Shown one piece after another: positions 37,897 to 46,308 of a stretch of 64,000 nt of DNA. Position 1 is the first letter of the stretch, and every line of letters begins with the position of its first letter. Source of the stretch: Lachnospiraceae bacterium (GTDB taxonomy: Bacteria; Bacillota; Clostridia; Lachnospirales; Lachnospiraceae); contig JAETNQ010000002.1 of NCBI GenBank assembly GCA_021772075.1, positions 62,001-126,000 of the forward strand, in the 5' to 3' direction. The notes below the pieces were generated by a model. The model ran no database searches. It had not been told where the DNA came from and saw only the letters and a program-made list of their open reading frames with translations. The translations under genes and the position numbers were made by a program.

Positions 37897-37933
37897 GAAA
37901 AAACCCGCCGCACTCCTCTCAGTGCGGCAGGTT
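37897..37933 (-). terminator. Intrinsic terminator after tRNA-Leu
   Basis: A 13-base-pair, GC-rich stem with one mismatch, followed on the minus strand by TTTTTT, ending six bases from the tRNA 3' end. Confidence 0.85.
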
Positions 37934-37938
37934 CTTTA

Positions 37939-38022
37939 TGCCGATGACGAGACTTGAACTCGTACAATGTTGCCATCGTCAGATTTTGAGTCTGATGCGT
38001 CTGCCAATTCCGCCACATCGGC
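37939..38022 (-). tRNA. tRNA-Leu (anticodon CAA)
   Basis: An 84-nt tRNA with acceptor stem GCCGATG, a class II long variable arm, and anticodon loop CTCAAAA between TCAGA and TCTGA, giving anticodon CAA. T loop GTTCAAGTC. No encoded CCA. It has its own strong promoter upstream (38060-38088) and an intrinsic terminator downstream. Confidence 0.95.
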
Positions 38023-38045
38023 TTATTCTTATCCGGTCAGTATCT

Positions 38046-38088
38046 AACAACCGAGTAATATAATACCATACTCGGCTGTTATTGACAA
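38046..38088 (-). promoter_or_regulatory. tRNA-Leu promoter overlapped by a palindrome
   Basis: Near-consensus promoter: -35 TTGTCA (complement of 38083-38088) and -10 TATTAT (complement of 38060-38065), 17 bases apart, 38 bases before the tRNA. A 12-base inverted repeat with one mismatch (38046-38057 and 38069-38080) brackets the -10. It lies 8 bases after the lysA stop and could alternatively be a lysA terminator hairpin, but no U-run follows. Confidence 0.65.
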
Positions 38089-38096
38089 GTCATTTT

Positions 38097-39374
38097 TTAA
38101 AATTCTTTTTTCAAATTCTTATAAACATCCAATCCGTCAAATGTAGCAAAATAGTCTTCCGGCCGTTCCGCCCTGCGGATCAGTTGTACGCTGCCGTCCT
38201 CTTTCAACAGAAGCTCCGCTGATTTTAATTTTCCATTATAGTTATATCCCATAGAAAACCCATGAGCCCCCGTATCATGGATCACGAGGTAATCCCCCTT
38301 ATCGATCTTCGGCAGCATCCTGTCTACAGCGAATTTATCATTATTCTCGCACAAAGAGCCTACTACATCATATTTACAGGTGCAGGGTTCCTCCTCCTTC
38401 CCAAGCACTGTGATATGATGGTAGGAGCCATACATCGCCGGACGCATCAGATTGACCGCACAAGCATCCACTCCGATATATTCCTTGTAGATATGCTTCT
38501 CATGGATTGCCTTTGTCACAAGCGCTCCATAAGGACCCATCATAAAGCGCCCCATCTCCGTATAAATGGCCACATTCCCCATTCCTGCCGGAACCAGTAT
38601 TTCCTCGTATGCTTTTCTGACGCCTTCGCCAATAGCGTAAATGTCATTCCCGTCCTGTCCCGGCTCATAAGGAATTCCAACGCCACCTGACAGATTGATG
38701 AATTTAATTGCCGCTCCCGTTTCTTCCTTCAGCCGCACGGCCATTTCAAACAACTGTCCTGCCAGCACGGGATAATACTCATTCGTTACCGTATTGCTCG
38801 CTAAAAAAGCATGGATGCCAAAATTTTTCACGCCTTTTTTCTTCAGTATGCGAAACCCTTCAAACATCTGTTCCGAAGTAAATCCGTACTTCGAGTCTCC
38901 CGGGTTGTCCATAATCCCATTGCTCATCGTAAATACGCCGCCCGGATTATATCTGCAGCTGATTGTTTCTGGAAGTTGACCCAGAATCTCCTCCAGATAA
39001 TCAATATGCGTAATATCATCCAGATTAATAATGGCTCCCAGTTTGGCAGCATACGCATATTCTCTGGCCGGAGTTTCATTGGAAGAAAACATAATATCCT
39101 CCCCCGTGATGCCGACCGCCGCGCTCAGCATAAGCTCCGTCATCGAAGAACAGTCACACCCGCAGCCATATTCTTTCAATATCTGCATCAGATACGGATT
39201 AGGCGTCGCTTTCACCGCAAAATATTCCTTAAATCCCGGATTCCACGAAAAAGCCTCTTTTACCGCCTGTGCATTTTTCCTGATTCCCTTTTCATCATAA
39301 ATATGAAAAGGAGTCGGATAATCCTTTGCAATCTCCTCTATCATTTCCTTTGTTACAAATGGTTCTTTTTTCAT
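38097..39374 (-). CDS. lysA: Diaminopimelate decarboxylase
   Basis: A 425-residue PLP enzyme of the alanine-racemase-like fold (group IV decarboxylases), making lysine from meso-diaminopimelate. The PLP lysine is Lys55 (FAVKATPNP), followed by the HAFLASN and NLSGGVGIPY phosphate-binding segments. The catalytic Cys motif reads SLCENNDKF instead of the common CESGD, so a related decarboxylase cannot be fully excluded. The ATG at 39374 was chosen because GAGGAG lies six bases upstream, within an upstream ATG's reading frame. Followed three bases away by ung. Confidence 0.87.
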   Translation of the reverse strand: MKKEPFVTKEMIEEIAKDYPTPFHIYDEKGIRKNAQAVKEAFSWNPGFKEYFAVKATPNPYLMQILKEYGCGCDCSSMTELMLSAAVGITGEDIMFSSNETPAREYAYAAKLGAIINLDDITHIDYLEEILGQLPETISCRYNPGGVFTMSNGIMDNPGDSKYGFTSEQMFEGFRILKKKGVKNFGIHAFLASNTVTNEYYPVLAGQLFEMAVRLKEETGAAIKFINLSGGVGIPYEPGQDGNDIYAIGEGVRKAYEEILVPAGMGNVAIYTEMGRFMMGPYGALVTKAIHEKHIYKEYIGVDACAVNLMRPAMYGSYHHITVLGKEEEPCTCKYDVVGSLCENNDKFAVDRMLPKIDKGDYLVIHDTGAHGFSMGYNYNGKLKSAELLLKEDGSVQLIRRAERPEDYFATFDGLDVYKNLKKEF

Positions 39375-39388
39375 TTTTCTCCTCATTT

Positions 39389-40069
39389 CTATCCGATATC
39401 GTCAATCTGCCAATCGATCGGCTCTACTCCATTCTCTGCCAAAAATTCATTGGCTCTGCTGAAATGCCTGCACCCAAAAAATCCCCGGTATGCGGATAAC
39501 GGGCTTGGGTGAGGCGCTTTCAATATAAGATGCCTGGGATTCGTCAGCATAGATATCTTGTTCTGTGCCGGCTTTCCCCATAAAAAATAAACAATCGGCC
39601 GATCCTGGGCATTGACCGCTTCAATTACGGCATCCGTAAACATCTCCCATCCCTTTCCCTGATGGGAATTCGCCTGATGGGCTCTTACCGTAAGCACCGT
39701 GTTCAACAGCAAAACTCCCTGATCCGCCCATTTTTTCAAATATCCGTTATTTGGAATGCGGCATCCCATATCGTCATGCAGCTCCTGGTAAATATTTTGG
39801 AGGGAAGGAGGAATATTCTTTTGATCCGGCAGTACGGAAAAGCTCAAGCCGTGGGCCTGATGCTCATTATGGTACGGATCCTGCCCCAGCAGCAGCACCT
39901 TTACCTCAGCCAAAGGCGTAAAATGAAATGCATTGAAAATATCATCTGCCGGCGGATAGATGACCACCTTGCTATACTCTCCCTGTACAAACTGAAAAAG
40001 CTGCCTGTAATATGGCTTGGAAAATTCCGGCTTTAATGCATCCAGCCAGTCATTTTGAATCATTGCCAT
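39389..40069 (-). CDS. ung: Uracil-DNA glycosylase
   Basis: A 226-residue family-1 UDG that removes uracil from DNA. The catalytic motif GQDPYH is at residues 62-67 (Asp64), and the leucine-loop motif HPSPLSAYRGF lies at about 188-198. AGGAG stands nine bases before the ATG at 40069. Probably cotranscribed with lysA and the his genes. Confidence 0.96.
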   Translation of the reverse strand: MAMIQNDWLDALKPEFSKPYYRQLFQFVQGEYSKVVIYPPADDIFNAFHFTPLAEVKVLLLGQDPYHNEHQAHGLSFSVLPDQKNIPPSLQNIYQELHDDMGCRIPNNGYLKKWADQGVLLLNTVLTVRAHQANSHQGKGWEMFTDAVIEAVNAQDRPIVYFLWGKPAQNKISMLTNPRHLILKAPHPSPLSAYRGFFGCRHFSRANEFLAENGVEPIDWQIDDIG

Positions 40070-40090
40070 TCTTTCGTACTCCTTTTCTCT

Positions 40091-40852
40091 CTATAGCCTT
40101 ACCGATACGCCCCGTTCCCTCAAAAACTTTTTCACCTCGCATATCTCCAATTCTTTATAATGAAACAGCGATGCCGCCAGCGCGGCATCTGCCTGGCCTT
40201 CCGCCAGCGCGGCATAAAAATCTTCCAGCCGCCCTGCTCCGCCGGATGCTATGACTGGCACGGAAACATTTCCGGCTATCGCCTTCGTCAGCTCTATATC
40301 GTACCCGGCTTTCGTACCGTCGCAGTCCATGCTGGTCAAAAGAATCTCCCCTGCTCCCATGCGGTCGGCCTTCATCGCCCATTCCACCGCATCCAGTCCG
40401 GTATCCGCCCGGCCTCCATGCTTATAAACGTTCCAGCCGGAACCATCCTCCCTCTTTTTTGCATCGATTGCCACTACCACGCATTGGCGGCCGAATATCT
40501 CCGCCGCCTGGCCAATCAGGCCGGGATTATCGATCGCGGCGGAATTGACCGAAACTTTATCCGCTCCTTCCCTGAGAATCGCTTTAAAATCTTCCACCGT
40601 ACGGATTCCTCCCCCCACAGTAAAAGGAATAAAAACTTTCTCTGCCACGCGCCGCACCATATCCACTACAGTCGCCCTGGCATCGGAAGATGCCGTGATA
40701 TCGAGAAATACCAGTTCATCCGCCCCTTCTTTGTCATAAGCAGCCGCTATTTCCACCGGATCGCCCGCATCCTTTAAATTGACAAAATTCACTCCCTTTA
40801 CCACTCTTCCGTTATGTACATCCAGACAAGGGATAATGCGCTTTGTATGCAC
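40091..40852 (-). CDS. hisF: Imidazole glycerol phosphate synthase, cyclase subunit
   Basis: A 253-residue TIM-barrel enzyme that joins ammonia from HisH to PRFAR to form imidazole glycerol phosphate and AICAR in histidine synthesis. It begins [20 protein letters not shown] with the catalytic Asp11; the second catalytic Asp is in VVAIDAKK (about 130). Starts right at the hisH stop codon, so HisH and HisF are made as a coupled pair. Confidence 0.97.
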   Translation of the reverse strand: MHTKRIIPCLDVHNGRVVKGVNFVNLKDAGDPVEIAAAYDKEGADELVFLDITASSDARATVVDMVRRVAEKVFIPFTVGGGIRTVEDFKAILREGADKVSVNSAAIDNPGLIGQAAEIFGRQCVVVAIDAKKREDGSGWNVYKHGGRADTGLDAVEWAMKADRMGAGEILLTSMDCDGTKAGYDIELTKAIAGNVSVPVIASGGAGRLEDFYAALAEGQADAALAASLFHYKELEICEVKKFLRERGVSVRL

Positions 40853-41473
40853 TTATTTACCCTCCTTTTGTATTCCGATAAAATTATGGAGAATCTTCAG
40901 TCCCGCCTCAGAGCTTTTTTCCGGATGGAACTGGCAGGCGAATACGTTATCTTTTTCCACCGAAGCATGAATCAGCGTATTGTATTCTGTCACGGCGGTA
41001 ACGATATCCTTTTCTTTTGCCTTCAAATAATAAGAATGGACGAAATATACATAAGCCCCTTCCGGCACTCCGTCAAACAATCTCCCCTGCCTGGGATAGG
41101 CCAAAGAATTCCAGCCGATCTGCGGAACCTTCCCACCTTCTCTTTCCGGTATTTTTACCACTTCCCCTTTGAGAATTCCTAATCCGGCAACTCCTTCGCA
41201 TTCCTCGCTCTGCTCAAACAACAGCTGCAGTCCCAGGCAGATGCCAAGGAACGGAATTCCTCTGCTAATGGTCTCCTTTATTACATCTTCTAACCCATAA
41301 CCGCGAATTTTCTCCATCGCCTTTCCGAAAGAACCCACCCCTGGCAAGATCACTCTATCCGCATTCAGGATCTCTTCCTTATCCCTCGTTACAGAAGCTT
41401 TTTCTCCAAGGAAAAGAAGAGCTTTTTCCACGCTTTTTATATTTCCCGCATCATAGTCAATAATCGCTGTCAT
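40853..41473 (-). CDS. hisH: Imidazole glycerol phosphate synthase, glutaminase subunit
   Basis: A 206-residue class I glutamine amidotransferase supplying ammonia to HisF. The catalytic Cys is Cys79 in GICLGLQLLF, the catalytic His-Glu pair is in CQFHPEKSS near residue 180, and an oxyanion-strand glycine block (PGVGSFG) is at about 44-50. A GAGG site precedes the ATG. The prophage begins 150 bases upstream, where other his genes would normally lie, so the native operon upstream of hisH may be interrupted. Confidence 0.96.
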   Translation of the reverse strand: MTAIIDYDAGNIKSVEKALLFLGEKASVTRDKEEILNADRVILPGVGSFGKAMEKIRGYGLEDVIKETISRGIPFLGICLGLQLLFEQSEECEGVAGLGILKGEVVKIPEREGGKVPQIGWNSLAYPRQGRLFDGVPEGAYVYFVHSYYLKAKEKDIVTAVTEYNTLIHASVEKDNVFACQFHPEKSSEAGLKILHNFIGIQKEGK

Positions 41474-41586
41474 ATTCTTTATATCCTCTATAAATAGGTT
41501 TTTTTCTATACTTTCACCTGTTTTTTCCTCTAAATCGTATCCATTTTGTTACATTTTATTATGTTTCATTACATCTTATTTTGCAG

Positions 41587-41629
41587 AATAATTCGTAAAT
41601 AATTCGTATGTAAAAATTCTTACGAATTA
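41587..41629. repeat. Candidate integrase arm/attachment repeats
   Basis: Two perfect tandem copies of AATAATTCGTA (41587-41597 and 41598-41608) and an inverted copy (TTACGAATTA at 41620-41629, which overlaps the integrase stop). Such direct and inverted repeats near the integrase 3' end resemble the arm sites bound by Tn916-type integrases. The exact core crossover site is not resolved. Confidence 0.5.
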
Positions 41630-42862
41630 GGTTAGTGCGTTCGCTATAACATTGATTTCCGCTAATTGTTGCGCGGTTGGTCTTGCATCCACATAATGAT
41701 TCATTGTTGTACTGATATTGCCATGCCCCAAAATAGATTGTAAAGTTTTGGGCGGTAGCCCTTGCATATTAGTCGCAAATGTATGCCTGCATATATGCGG
41801 TTCAAACTTACGGATCGGACATGACGGGTTAGCCAGATTGTACCTTTTGATACAATTCTGCAAATATTCCTCAACATGACTGCGAACAATCGTCTTTCTA
41901 CTACGTGTTGCAAGAAACACAAAACCTTCATACACATTGCCACGCTCGTCGTAACATACCGGTTCAATATCACCTTTAAGATACCTATTCGCAAGAACAG
42001 ATATAAAACGCTGATAAACGCCGTCTGTCATAGGAATATATCTTACCCCGTTCGAGGTTTTGGGTTTTAAAACAATATGATTGTGATTGATGCATTGTAA
42101 CTGTTTTTCTACTTTTATTATGTGATTATCCAAATCCAGATTGTCTATCGTCAGACCACATAATTCTGATGCCCGTAACCCAGTCCAAAATAAAATATAT
42201 ACCATGTCATAACAATGCAAACTATGCGCGTCTCTGGAACAAAAATCTAAAAAATTATTCATTTCATCGACTGGAATGGCTTCCATGATTTTACTGTCGC
42301 TTCTATCCGTAGTAATTCGCCTAAATGGGTTCTTTGCAATATAGTCATAATCAATAGCATATTCAAACGAACGTTTAATCAAACTGATTTGACTTTGTAT
42401 CGACGAACCGCGATATTTTTTCTTCATATCAGAAAGCCATTCTTCACAATGTTCTGGCTTTATCTTTCCTATCTCCATGTAACCAAGTTTATATTGCTTT
42501 AAAGCATTCACCGTCACATTGTAACCAGTTTTGGTGTTATGACTTAGTTCTTTCCTATTATAGAGATGGTTAAGGTATTTATCAACCACATCAAGCAATG
42601 TAAATTTTGCCCCATCGATATCAATGTTATTATCTAGCAGTGCGTTTATCTCTGCCTCCTTCTCACGCAAACTCTTCCCAGATTTCTTTCCTTTCGGAAG
42701 TTGGTCTGTAGATTCCAACCTGTAAGAACTCACAACGCGATTCTTTCCAAAGACATCTTTATATCTATACTCGTATCTCTTTGTTTTAGGGTTAAAAAAC
42801 TCGTTTTCTCGCAATGTTTTTCTTGCAGGTTTATTTTTATTACTTGCTTTTTTATTTGCCAT
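41627..42862 (-). CDS. Tyrosine recombinase, Tn916-Int type
   Basis: A 411-residue site-specific recombinase of the Tn916/phage integrase family. An N-terminal arm-binding domain (about 25-75) shows the Tn916-like YEYRYKDVFGKNRVVSSYRL segment; a SAM-like core-binding domain follows. The catalytic residues include Arg in TGLRASELCGL (about 240), the HxxR box HICRHTFATNM near residue 360, and Tyr in MNHYVDA near 395. The ATG at 42862 follows a GGAGGG site. It lies next to a Tn916 Xis-type excisionase, which together should drive integration and excision of the prophage. Confidence 0.93.
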   Translation of the reverse strand: MANKKASNKNKPARKTLRENEFFNPKTKRYEYRYKDVFGKNRVVSSYRLESTDQLPKGKKSGKSLREKEAEINALLDNNIDIDGAKFTLLDVVDKYLNHLYNRKELSHNTKTGYNVTVNALKQYKLGYMEIGKIKPEHCEEWLSDMKKKYRGSSIQSQISLIKRSFEYAIDYDYIAKNPFRRITTDRSDSKIMEAIPVDEMNNFLDFCSRDAHSLHCYDMVYILFWTGLRASELCGLTIDNLDLDNHIIKVEKQLQCINHNHIVLKPKTSNGVRYIPMTDGVYQRFISVLANRYLKGDIEPVCYDERGNVYEGFVFLATRSRKTIVRSHVEEYLQNCIKRYNLANPSCPIRKFEPHICRHTFATNMQGLPPKTLQSILGHGNISTTMNHYVDARPTAQQLAEINVIANALT

Positions 42863-42936
42863 ATTCTCAGCCCTCCACTTAGAAAGCGCCTCGAATGCAT
42901 ATGTTATCATACCACATTAAAGGTGCTTTGTCGATA

Positions 42937-43119
42937 TTATATCTGATTCACACTATTTATATATTCTTCAAATGCTTTTCTTTTTATCTTTATTACGCGT
43001 CCAACAGTAAGATGATATTTGCAATTATAGTCTTCGTGGATAATTTCTCGTAACCTGTGTTGTCCTATTCCGAATAGGTGAGACGCTTCTATTATTGAGA
43101 GTAAAAATTTTTCTTGCAT
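42937..43119 (-). CDS. Excisionase, Tn916-Xis type
   Basis: A 60-residue winged-helix recombination directionality factor. The pattern EASHLFGIGQHRLREI, then RVIKIKRKAFEEYI, matches the Tn916 Xis family (EASKYF...ENKLRRL, IQIKRKQFEKII). GGAGGTG precedes the ATG at 43119; the upstream in-frame codons have no family similarity. It works with the integrase gene 74 bases downstream. Confidence 0.85.
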   Translation of the reverse strand: MQEKFLLSIIEASHLFGIGQHRLREIIHEDYNCKYHLTVGRVIKIKRKAFEEYINSVNQI

Positions 43120-43241
43120 TTCACAAATCACCTCCATTTCGGATATTATAATACTTTCTATGATTGTAACCTGAATACGGAAATATCCAGTAAAAATGAA
43201 AAAAATAAAATAAGATGTAAACGCCGCTACATTATCAGAAC

Positions 43242-43300
43242 AGAAATGGAGCGGATATAATGTACTAATACTGTACATCACTCCGCCTTTTTCCATTTCT
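43242..43300. repeat. Long imperfect inverted repeat after the lysis genes
   Basis: Paired arms in order: AGAAATGGA with TCCATTTCT, GCGGA with TCCGC, ATGTAC with GTACAT, around a seven-base loop. It lies just after the last late gene on the minus strand and may terminate late transcription, though the U-run is weak. Confidence 0.6.
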
Positions 43301-43325
43301 CCTACAATTTTACACTTATTGATAA

Positions 43326-43526
43326 TTACCGCTTATTGTACTGTGCGGTACTGATCCCCAAAAGAACCCCCAAGAAAGTATCAATGGCCGTGATAGTTCC
43401 GACCACCTGCTCTCCGCAGGGCAGTCCCCAGATTCCCGCCAGGGCAAAATATAATGTGCCGGCAGCCGGAAGAAGATACTGTGCGATCCATTTCAAAGTG
43501 TCATAGGTTTTGTTAGTCATCTTCAT
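43326..43526 (-). CDS. Phage holin (Dp-1-like)
   Basis: A 66-residue protein with two hydrophobic segments and a short loop. The sequence (YDTLKWIAQYLLPAAGTLYF, then AIDTFLGVLLGIS) fits the phage_holin_Dp1 group. It should form membrane lesions that release the endolysin. The gene overlaps the membrane protein upstream by 14 bases. The matching endolysin is 14 kb away inside the tail genes. Confidence 0.88.
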   Translation of the reverse strand: MKMTNKTYDTLKWIAQYLLPAAGTLYFALAGIWGLPCGEQVVGTITAIDTFLGVLLGISTAQYNKR

Positions 43527-43848
43527 GATTTGTTTCCTCCTTGTATTGTGATTTGTGTATAGGTAGTTTGTTTACCTCGTTCATGATACGCTTGGCGGAG
43601 CCGTTACCGCCCATCTTTTCATACGGCTTGTAGAGATACTCGTAAAGATTCTCATATTCATCGGAAGTGATCCACCCCCGGTCGATATATGACATTCCAA
43701 GATACATAATCCGATCATGTCCCAGGCCTATAAGCATCTCTGTCTTTACGTCTTTTTTCTCTGCTCTTTTGGCGATATAAGCCCACAGCCCAGAAGACGC
43801 TAAAACTGAGCTAAAAACTGTCAGCAGTATTTGCATCCAGCCATCCAT
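43513..43848 (-). CDS. Phage membrane protein, probable lysis partner
   Basis: A 111-residue protein with one N-terminal membrane segment (about 7-28) and a charged, hydrophilic C-terminal part (GWITSDEYENLYEYL). It lies between the reverse transcriptase and the holin, a usual place for holin or antiholin partners. Starts one base after the RT stop codon. Confidence 0.65.
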   Translation of the reverse strand: MDGWMQILLTVFSSVLASSGLWAYIAKRAEKKDVKTEMLIGLGHDRIMYLGMSYIDRGWITSDEYENLYEYLYKPYEKMGGNGSAKRIMNEVNKLPIHKSQYKEETNHEDD

Positions 43849-45066
43849 CTACATAACCTCCTTCAGTTTTTCTTGTGACTTATCCGTTATAATCATCTTT
43901 TTATTGATAATTGTAATAGTCTTATCGAACAGCTCCTCGTACAAGCTGATTAGATTTTGCCGTTGCTGTCTCGACAATAATTTATAAAAGCTGCCCATCC
44001 AGCCACGGAACATGTTCTCCACATTTTCATATGGAATTTCCCCTTCCTGAACTTTTACAGCCAGCTTTTTCAGTTTCCTCCTCATAGTTGTGACACGAGT
44101 CGGATTGATCCGCTTAATGATTTTGCCATCCTTTGTGAGACTGTAGCGGATCTGCAAATATTTATAAGTACTCGAAATCTTCACAATCCGGGTCTTCTTC
44201 ATGTTGATATGAATACCAAGTTCTTTTGCAATCCTACAGATATTTTCCAGCAAATCCTGTAACTCTTCCTTGCTGGGACTCATGATGTACCAATCATCCA
44301 TATACCGACCGTAAAATTTCTGACTTCTCACATATTTCACATAATTGTCAATTCGGTATGGGTAATAGATGCCAATAATCTGAGACAGCTGGTCGCCAAT
44401 ATTGACAGACTTATACATCCACTTTTCGCCTGTCAACAGATTCTTCGGAACATTTCGGTAATCAAGCTTGTTAAACGTGTCCTCCATGCAGGACGCATAT
44501 TCCTCGTCTGACATATAAGAAACGTCAATCTTGAAGCCTTCAAATATAAGAGTAAGTAGCCAGTCAATGAATTCATCATCGTCAAACAGCTTCAGCAATT
44601 CCCTCTTTGCTATCTCATGTATGATATTGTCGTAAAACTTGGAAAAATCCCCGAATACTATCCAACCCTCGTTACCATACAGCTTATAGTAACGGCGAAG
44701 ATGAACCTCGAACCGATCTCTTTGATGCGAAATACCTCTTCCCTTGATAGAAGCGCCGTTGTCATAAATGATATGCTTACAGACTTCTGGAAGAAGAACC
44801 TCATCACATAAGACGTGCCGTACAATCCGGTCACGGATACGAATGCTCGTAATAGGCCTAACCCGGCCTCTTTCAGACAGCGAGAACTCCTCAGTCGGTC
44901 CATTTTGAAGTGTATGGTTGAGAAGGTCATCCTGTATGGAAATGAGGTACCGCAGGAAGTTTATCATGAACTTCTGGGTGGTCTCCTTCCATTTGCTGCC
45001 CTTAATCGAGGCCTTGTAAGCCTTATACAAGTTGTTAGCGTCACAGACTATCTCCTCATACGTCAT
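43849..45066 (-). CDS. DGR reverse transcriptase
   Basis: A 405-residue reverse transcriptase of a diversity-generating retroelement. Fingers/palm blocks can be followed: RPITSIRIRDRIVRH, the acidic FGDFSKFYD (first catalytic Asp about 140), then IGDQLSQ at about 223-229, the DGR form (IGxxxSQ) of the QGxxxSP motif in retroviral and group II RTs, and YMDD at 255-258 with the catalytic aspartates. A short thumb follows (RGWMGSFYKLL). The ATG at 45066 was chosen over a GTG four codons upstream because GGTGA stands seven bases from the ATG. The template repeat lies 111 bases upstream and Avd just before it. It copies TR RNA with errors at adenines. Confidence 0.95.
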   Translation of the reverse strand: MTYEEIVCDANNLYKAYKASIKGSKWKETTQKFMINFLRYLISIQDDLLNHTLQNGPTEEFSLSERGRVRPITSIRIRDRIVRHVLCDEVLLPEVCKHIIYDNGASIKGRGISHQRDRFEVHLRRYYKLYGNEGWIVFGDFSKFYDNIIHEIAKRELLKLFDDDEFIDWLLTLIFEGFKIDVSYMSDEEYASCMEDTFNKLDYRNVPKNLLTGEKWMYKSVNIGDQLSQIIGIYYPYRIDNYVKYVRSQKFYGRYMDDWYIMSPSKEELQDLLENICRIAKELGIHINMKKTRIVKISSTYKYLQIRYSLTKDGKIIKRINPTRVTTMRRKLKKLAVKVQEGEIPYENVENMFRGWMGSFYKLLSRQQRQNLISLYEELFDKTITIINKKMIITDKSQEKLKEVM

Positions 45067-45153
45067 AAGATTATTCACCGTTATAGCAATACTTACCGTA
45101 GTAAATTGCGTCCGGCTTTGCTATTTATCCTTGATAGAAAGGACAACATCTCC

Positions 45154-45176
45154 TTCTCTGTTGGTTAGGCAGAGAA
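45154..45176 (-). ncRNA. Hairpin directly 3' of the template repeat
   Basis: Perfect seven-base-pair stem (TTCTCTG with CAGAGAA, loop of nine bases) one base after the TR ends, in the TR-RT spacer. In other DGRs the RNA spacer after TR is needed for cDNA priming by the Avd-RT complex, so this hairpin could be part of that RNA structure. Confidence 0.55.
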
Positions 45177-45177
45177 T

Positions 45178-45264
45178 CCGGACGAACCCCAAGAGAGCTC
45201 GACGCGTTGTTGTAGTTCGTATTGCCATTGTTGTTCACATTAGCGAAATTCGTTCCAGAAACGA
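45178..45264 (-). repeat. DGR template repeat (TR)
   Basis: An 87-base copy of the end of the target gene, placed 7 bases after the Avd stop codon and 111 bases before the RT start. It contains 23 adenines on the sense strand; 12 of these differ in VR and no other base does. Read in the target frame, it encodes a run of Asn codons (AAT/AAC), typical of TR sequences. The last 28 bases before the right end of homology contain no variable site (initiation-of-homology region). Confidence 0.97.
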
Positions 45265-45271
45265 CGCAAAA

Positions 45272-45766
45272 TTAGATGTTACCCTGCTGCACGTATGACT
45301 TGATTTTGTTGTCCCGCTGACGCCACTTCTTTATCAAACCGATTTCTCGATCGATAGCTTTTACATACCTGCCATAAACATTCAGGTCCACCTCAAAGGT
45401 TTCCACAACACGCTGCAGTTCCTTGATGATCTGCTCGCAGTTCACGATGGCTGAGGACTGATAATCTCTCCGCGTTTCATATTCCCTCATGGTAGTCGGA
45501 TAGATGCTGTTGGCGGCTCTGATGTTATTGGTCATGAGTGTTGCCAGATGATCTATTTCTTTCTTATGAGTTAGCATAAGATAACGATATTTTCCAAAAT
45601 CCTCAACATCATCTTTTCCATAGGCATAGCGAAGCTGAACGAAATGCTCCAAATCTTTCACTCCAAAATTTCTCTGCATGAACTCCCGCAGCATGTTGTG
45701 TACTTCCGTTGAAAATGTAATGGGCTCGAACTTTGATTCTGTCCGGTCACTTACCAGGACACTCAT
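45272..45766 (-). CDS. DGR accessory variability protein (Avd-like)
   Basis: A 164-residue protein, mostly helical, beginning MSVLVSDRTESKFEPITFS and containing charged heptad-like helices typical of a four-helix bundle. It ends 7 bases upstream of TR, and RT follows, exactly the mtd-avd-TR-brt order of Bordetella phage BPP-1. Bordetella Avd is 128 residues, binds RT and TR RNA, and is essential. Sequence similarity is only suggestive, so the call rests on position and helical character. Its ATG overlaps the XkdX-like stop by four bases. Confidence 0.75.
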   Translation of the reverse strand: MSVLVSDRTESKFEPITFSTEVHNMLREFMQRNFGVKDLEHFVQLRYAYGKDDVEDFGKYRYLMLTHKKEIDHLATLMTNNIRAANSIYPTTMREYETRRDYQSSAIVNCEQIIKELQRVVETFEVDLNVYGRYVKAIDREIGLIKKWRQRDNKIKSYVQQGNI

Positions 45767-45906
45767 AAATACTCCTTGCCGGCGATTTCCTGGAATTCCG
45801 CCTCAGTAATCCAGCCCATCTTTACGGCGTTACGGACGCGGGTCTCGTCCCACATCTTCATATCATAGTAACGCTTTACTTTCTGGTAATTCTTGCTATA
45901 TTCCAT
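45763..45906 (-). CDS. XkdX-family small phage protein
   Basis: A 47-residue protein matching the XkdX family: YYDMKMWDETRVRNAVKMGW, followed by ITEAEFQEIAG. Family members are tiny proteins found next to phage tail genes; function unknown. GAGGAA-like site upstream. Its stop overlaps the start of the Avd-like gene. Confidence 0.85.
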   Translation of the reverse strand: MEYSKNYQKVKRYYDMKMWDETRVRNAVKMGWITEAEFQEIAGKEYL

Positions 45907-45937
45907 GGTGTTCCTCCTTCTTTCAGTCTTCTTTCTA

Positions 45938-46246
45938 TTAGATCTCCACGCCGGCCATCATTGCGACATACTCGATATCGGACTGCATTTTGATTTTTTC
46001 CAATTCCGCCGATGAGAGATCGCGCAGAACGAACCAGTAATCTTCCCCGACAGGAGTAATCTGAACCAGCTCCATGTTCTCATGAATTTCTTCATTCTCC
46101 CCATCGTTAATAGTTATAGGAGAGCAGTTTCCCTCAAAATTCATTGCATCAATGGGTGTTCTGGAAATGAAGTTGTTTCCGTTGATTCTAAGATTTCCGA
46201 TCTCAGTTCCGTCAGCAAGGGTTATCTTATAGATTTTCTCATCCAT
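45938..46246 (-). CDS. Small phage protein between target gene and XkdX
   Basis: A 102-residue acidic protein (MDEKIYKITLADGTEIGNLR...). Beta-rich by composition and without membrane segment or known motif. Proteins of this size and position are common after tail-fibre genes in siphophages. The ATG at 46246 was preferred over 46255 because AAAGGA is better spaced. Function not known. Confidence 0.7.
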   Translation of the reverse strand: MDEKIYKITLADGTEIGNLRINGNNFISRTPIDAMNFEGNCSPITINDGENEEIHENMELVQITPVGEDYWFVLRDLSSAELEKIKMQSDIEYVAMMAGVEI

Positions 46247-46308
46247 TTCTATCATTCCTTTCTACTTTTTTACCATTTTTTTCTGTTACCCGGGTACGGT
46301 TTTCACAA

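Noticed and set aside
43120-43296. Longer start for the excisionase gene
   Set aside because: The extension encodes a hydrophobic stretch unlike Xis, crosses the inverted repeat, and lacks the GGAGGTG site.
43849-45066. Group II intron or retron RT
   Set aside because: No maturase or endonuclease domain, no intron RNA domains, and TR/VR/Avd are all present.
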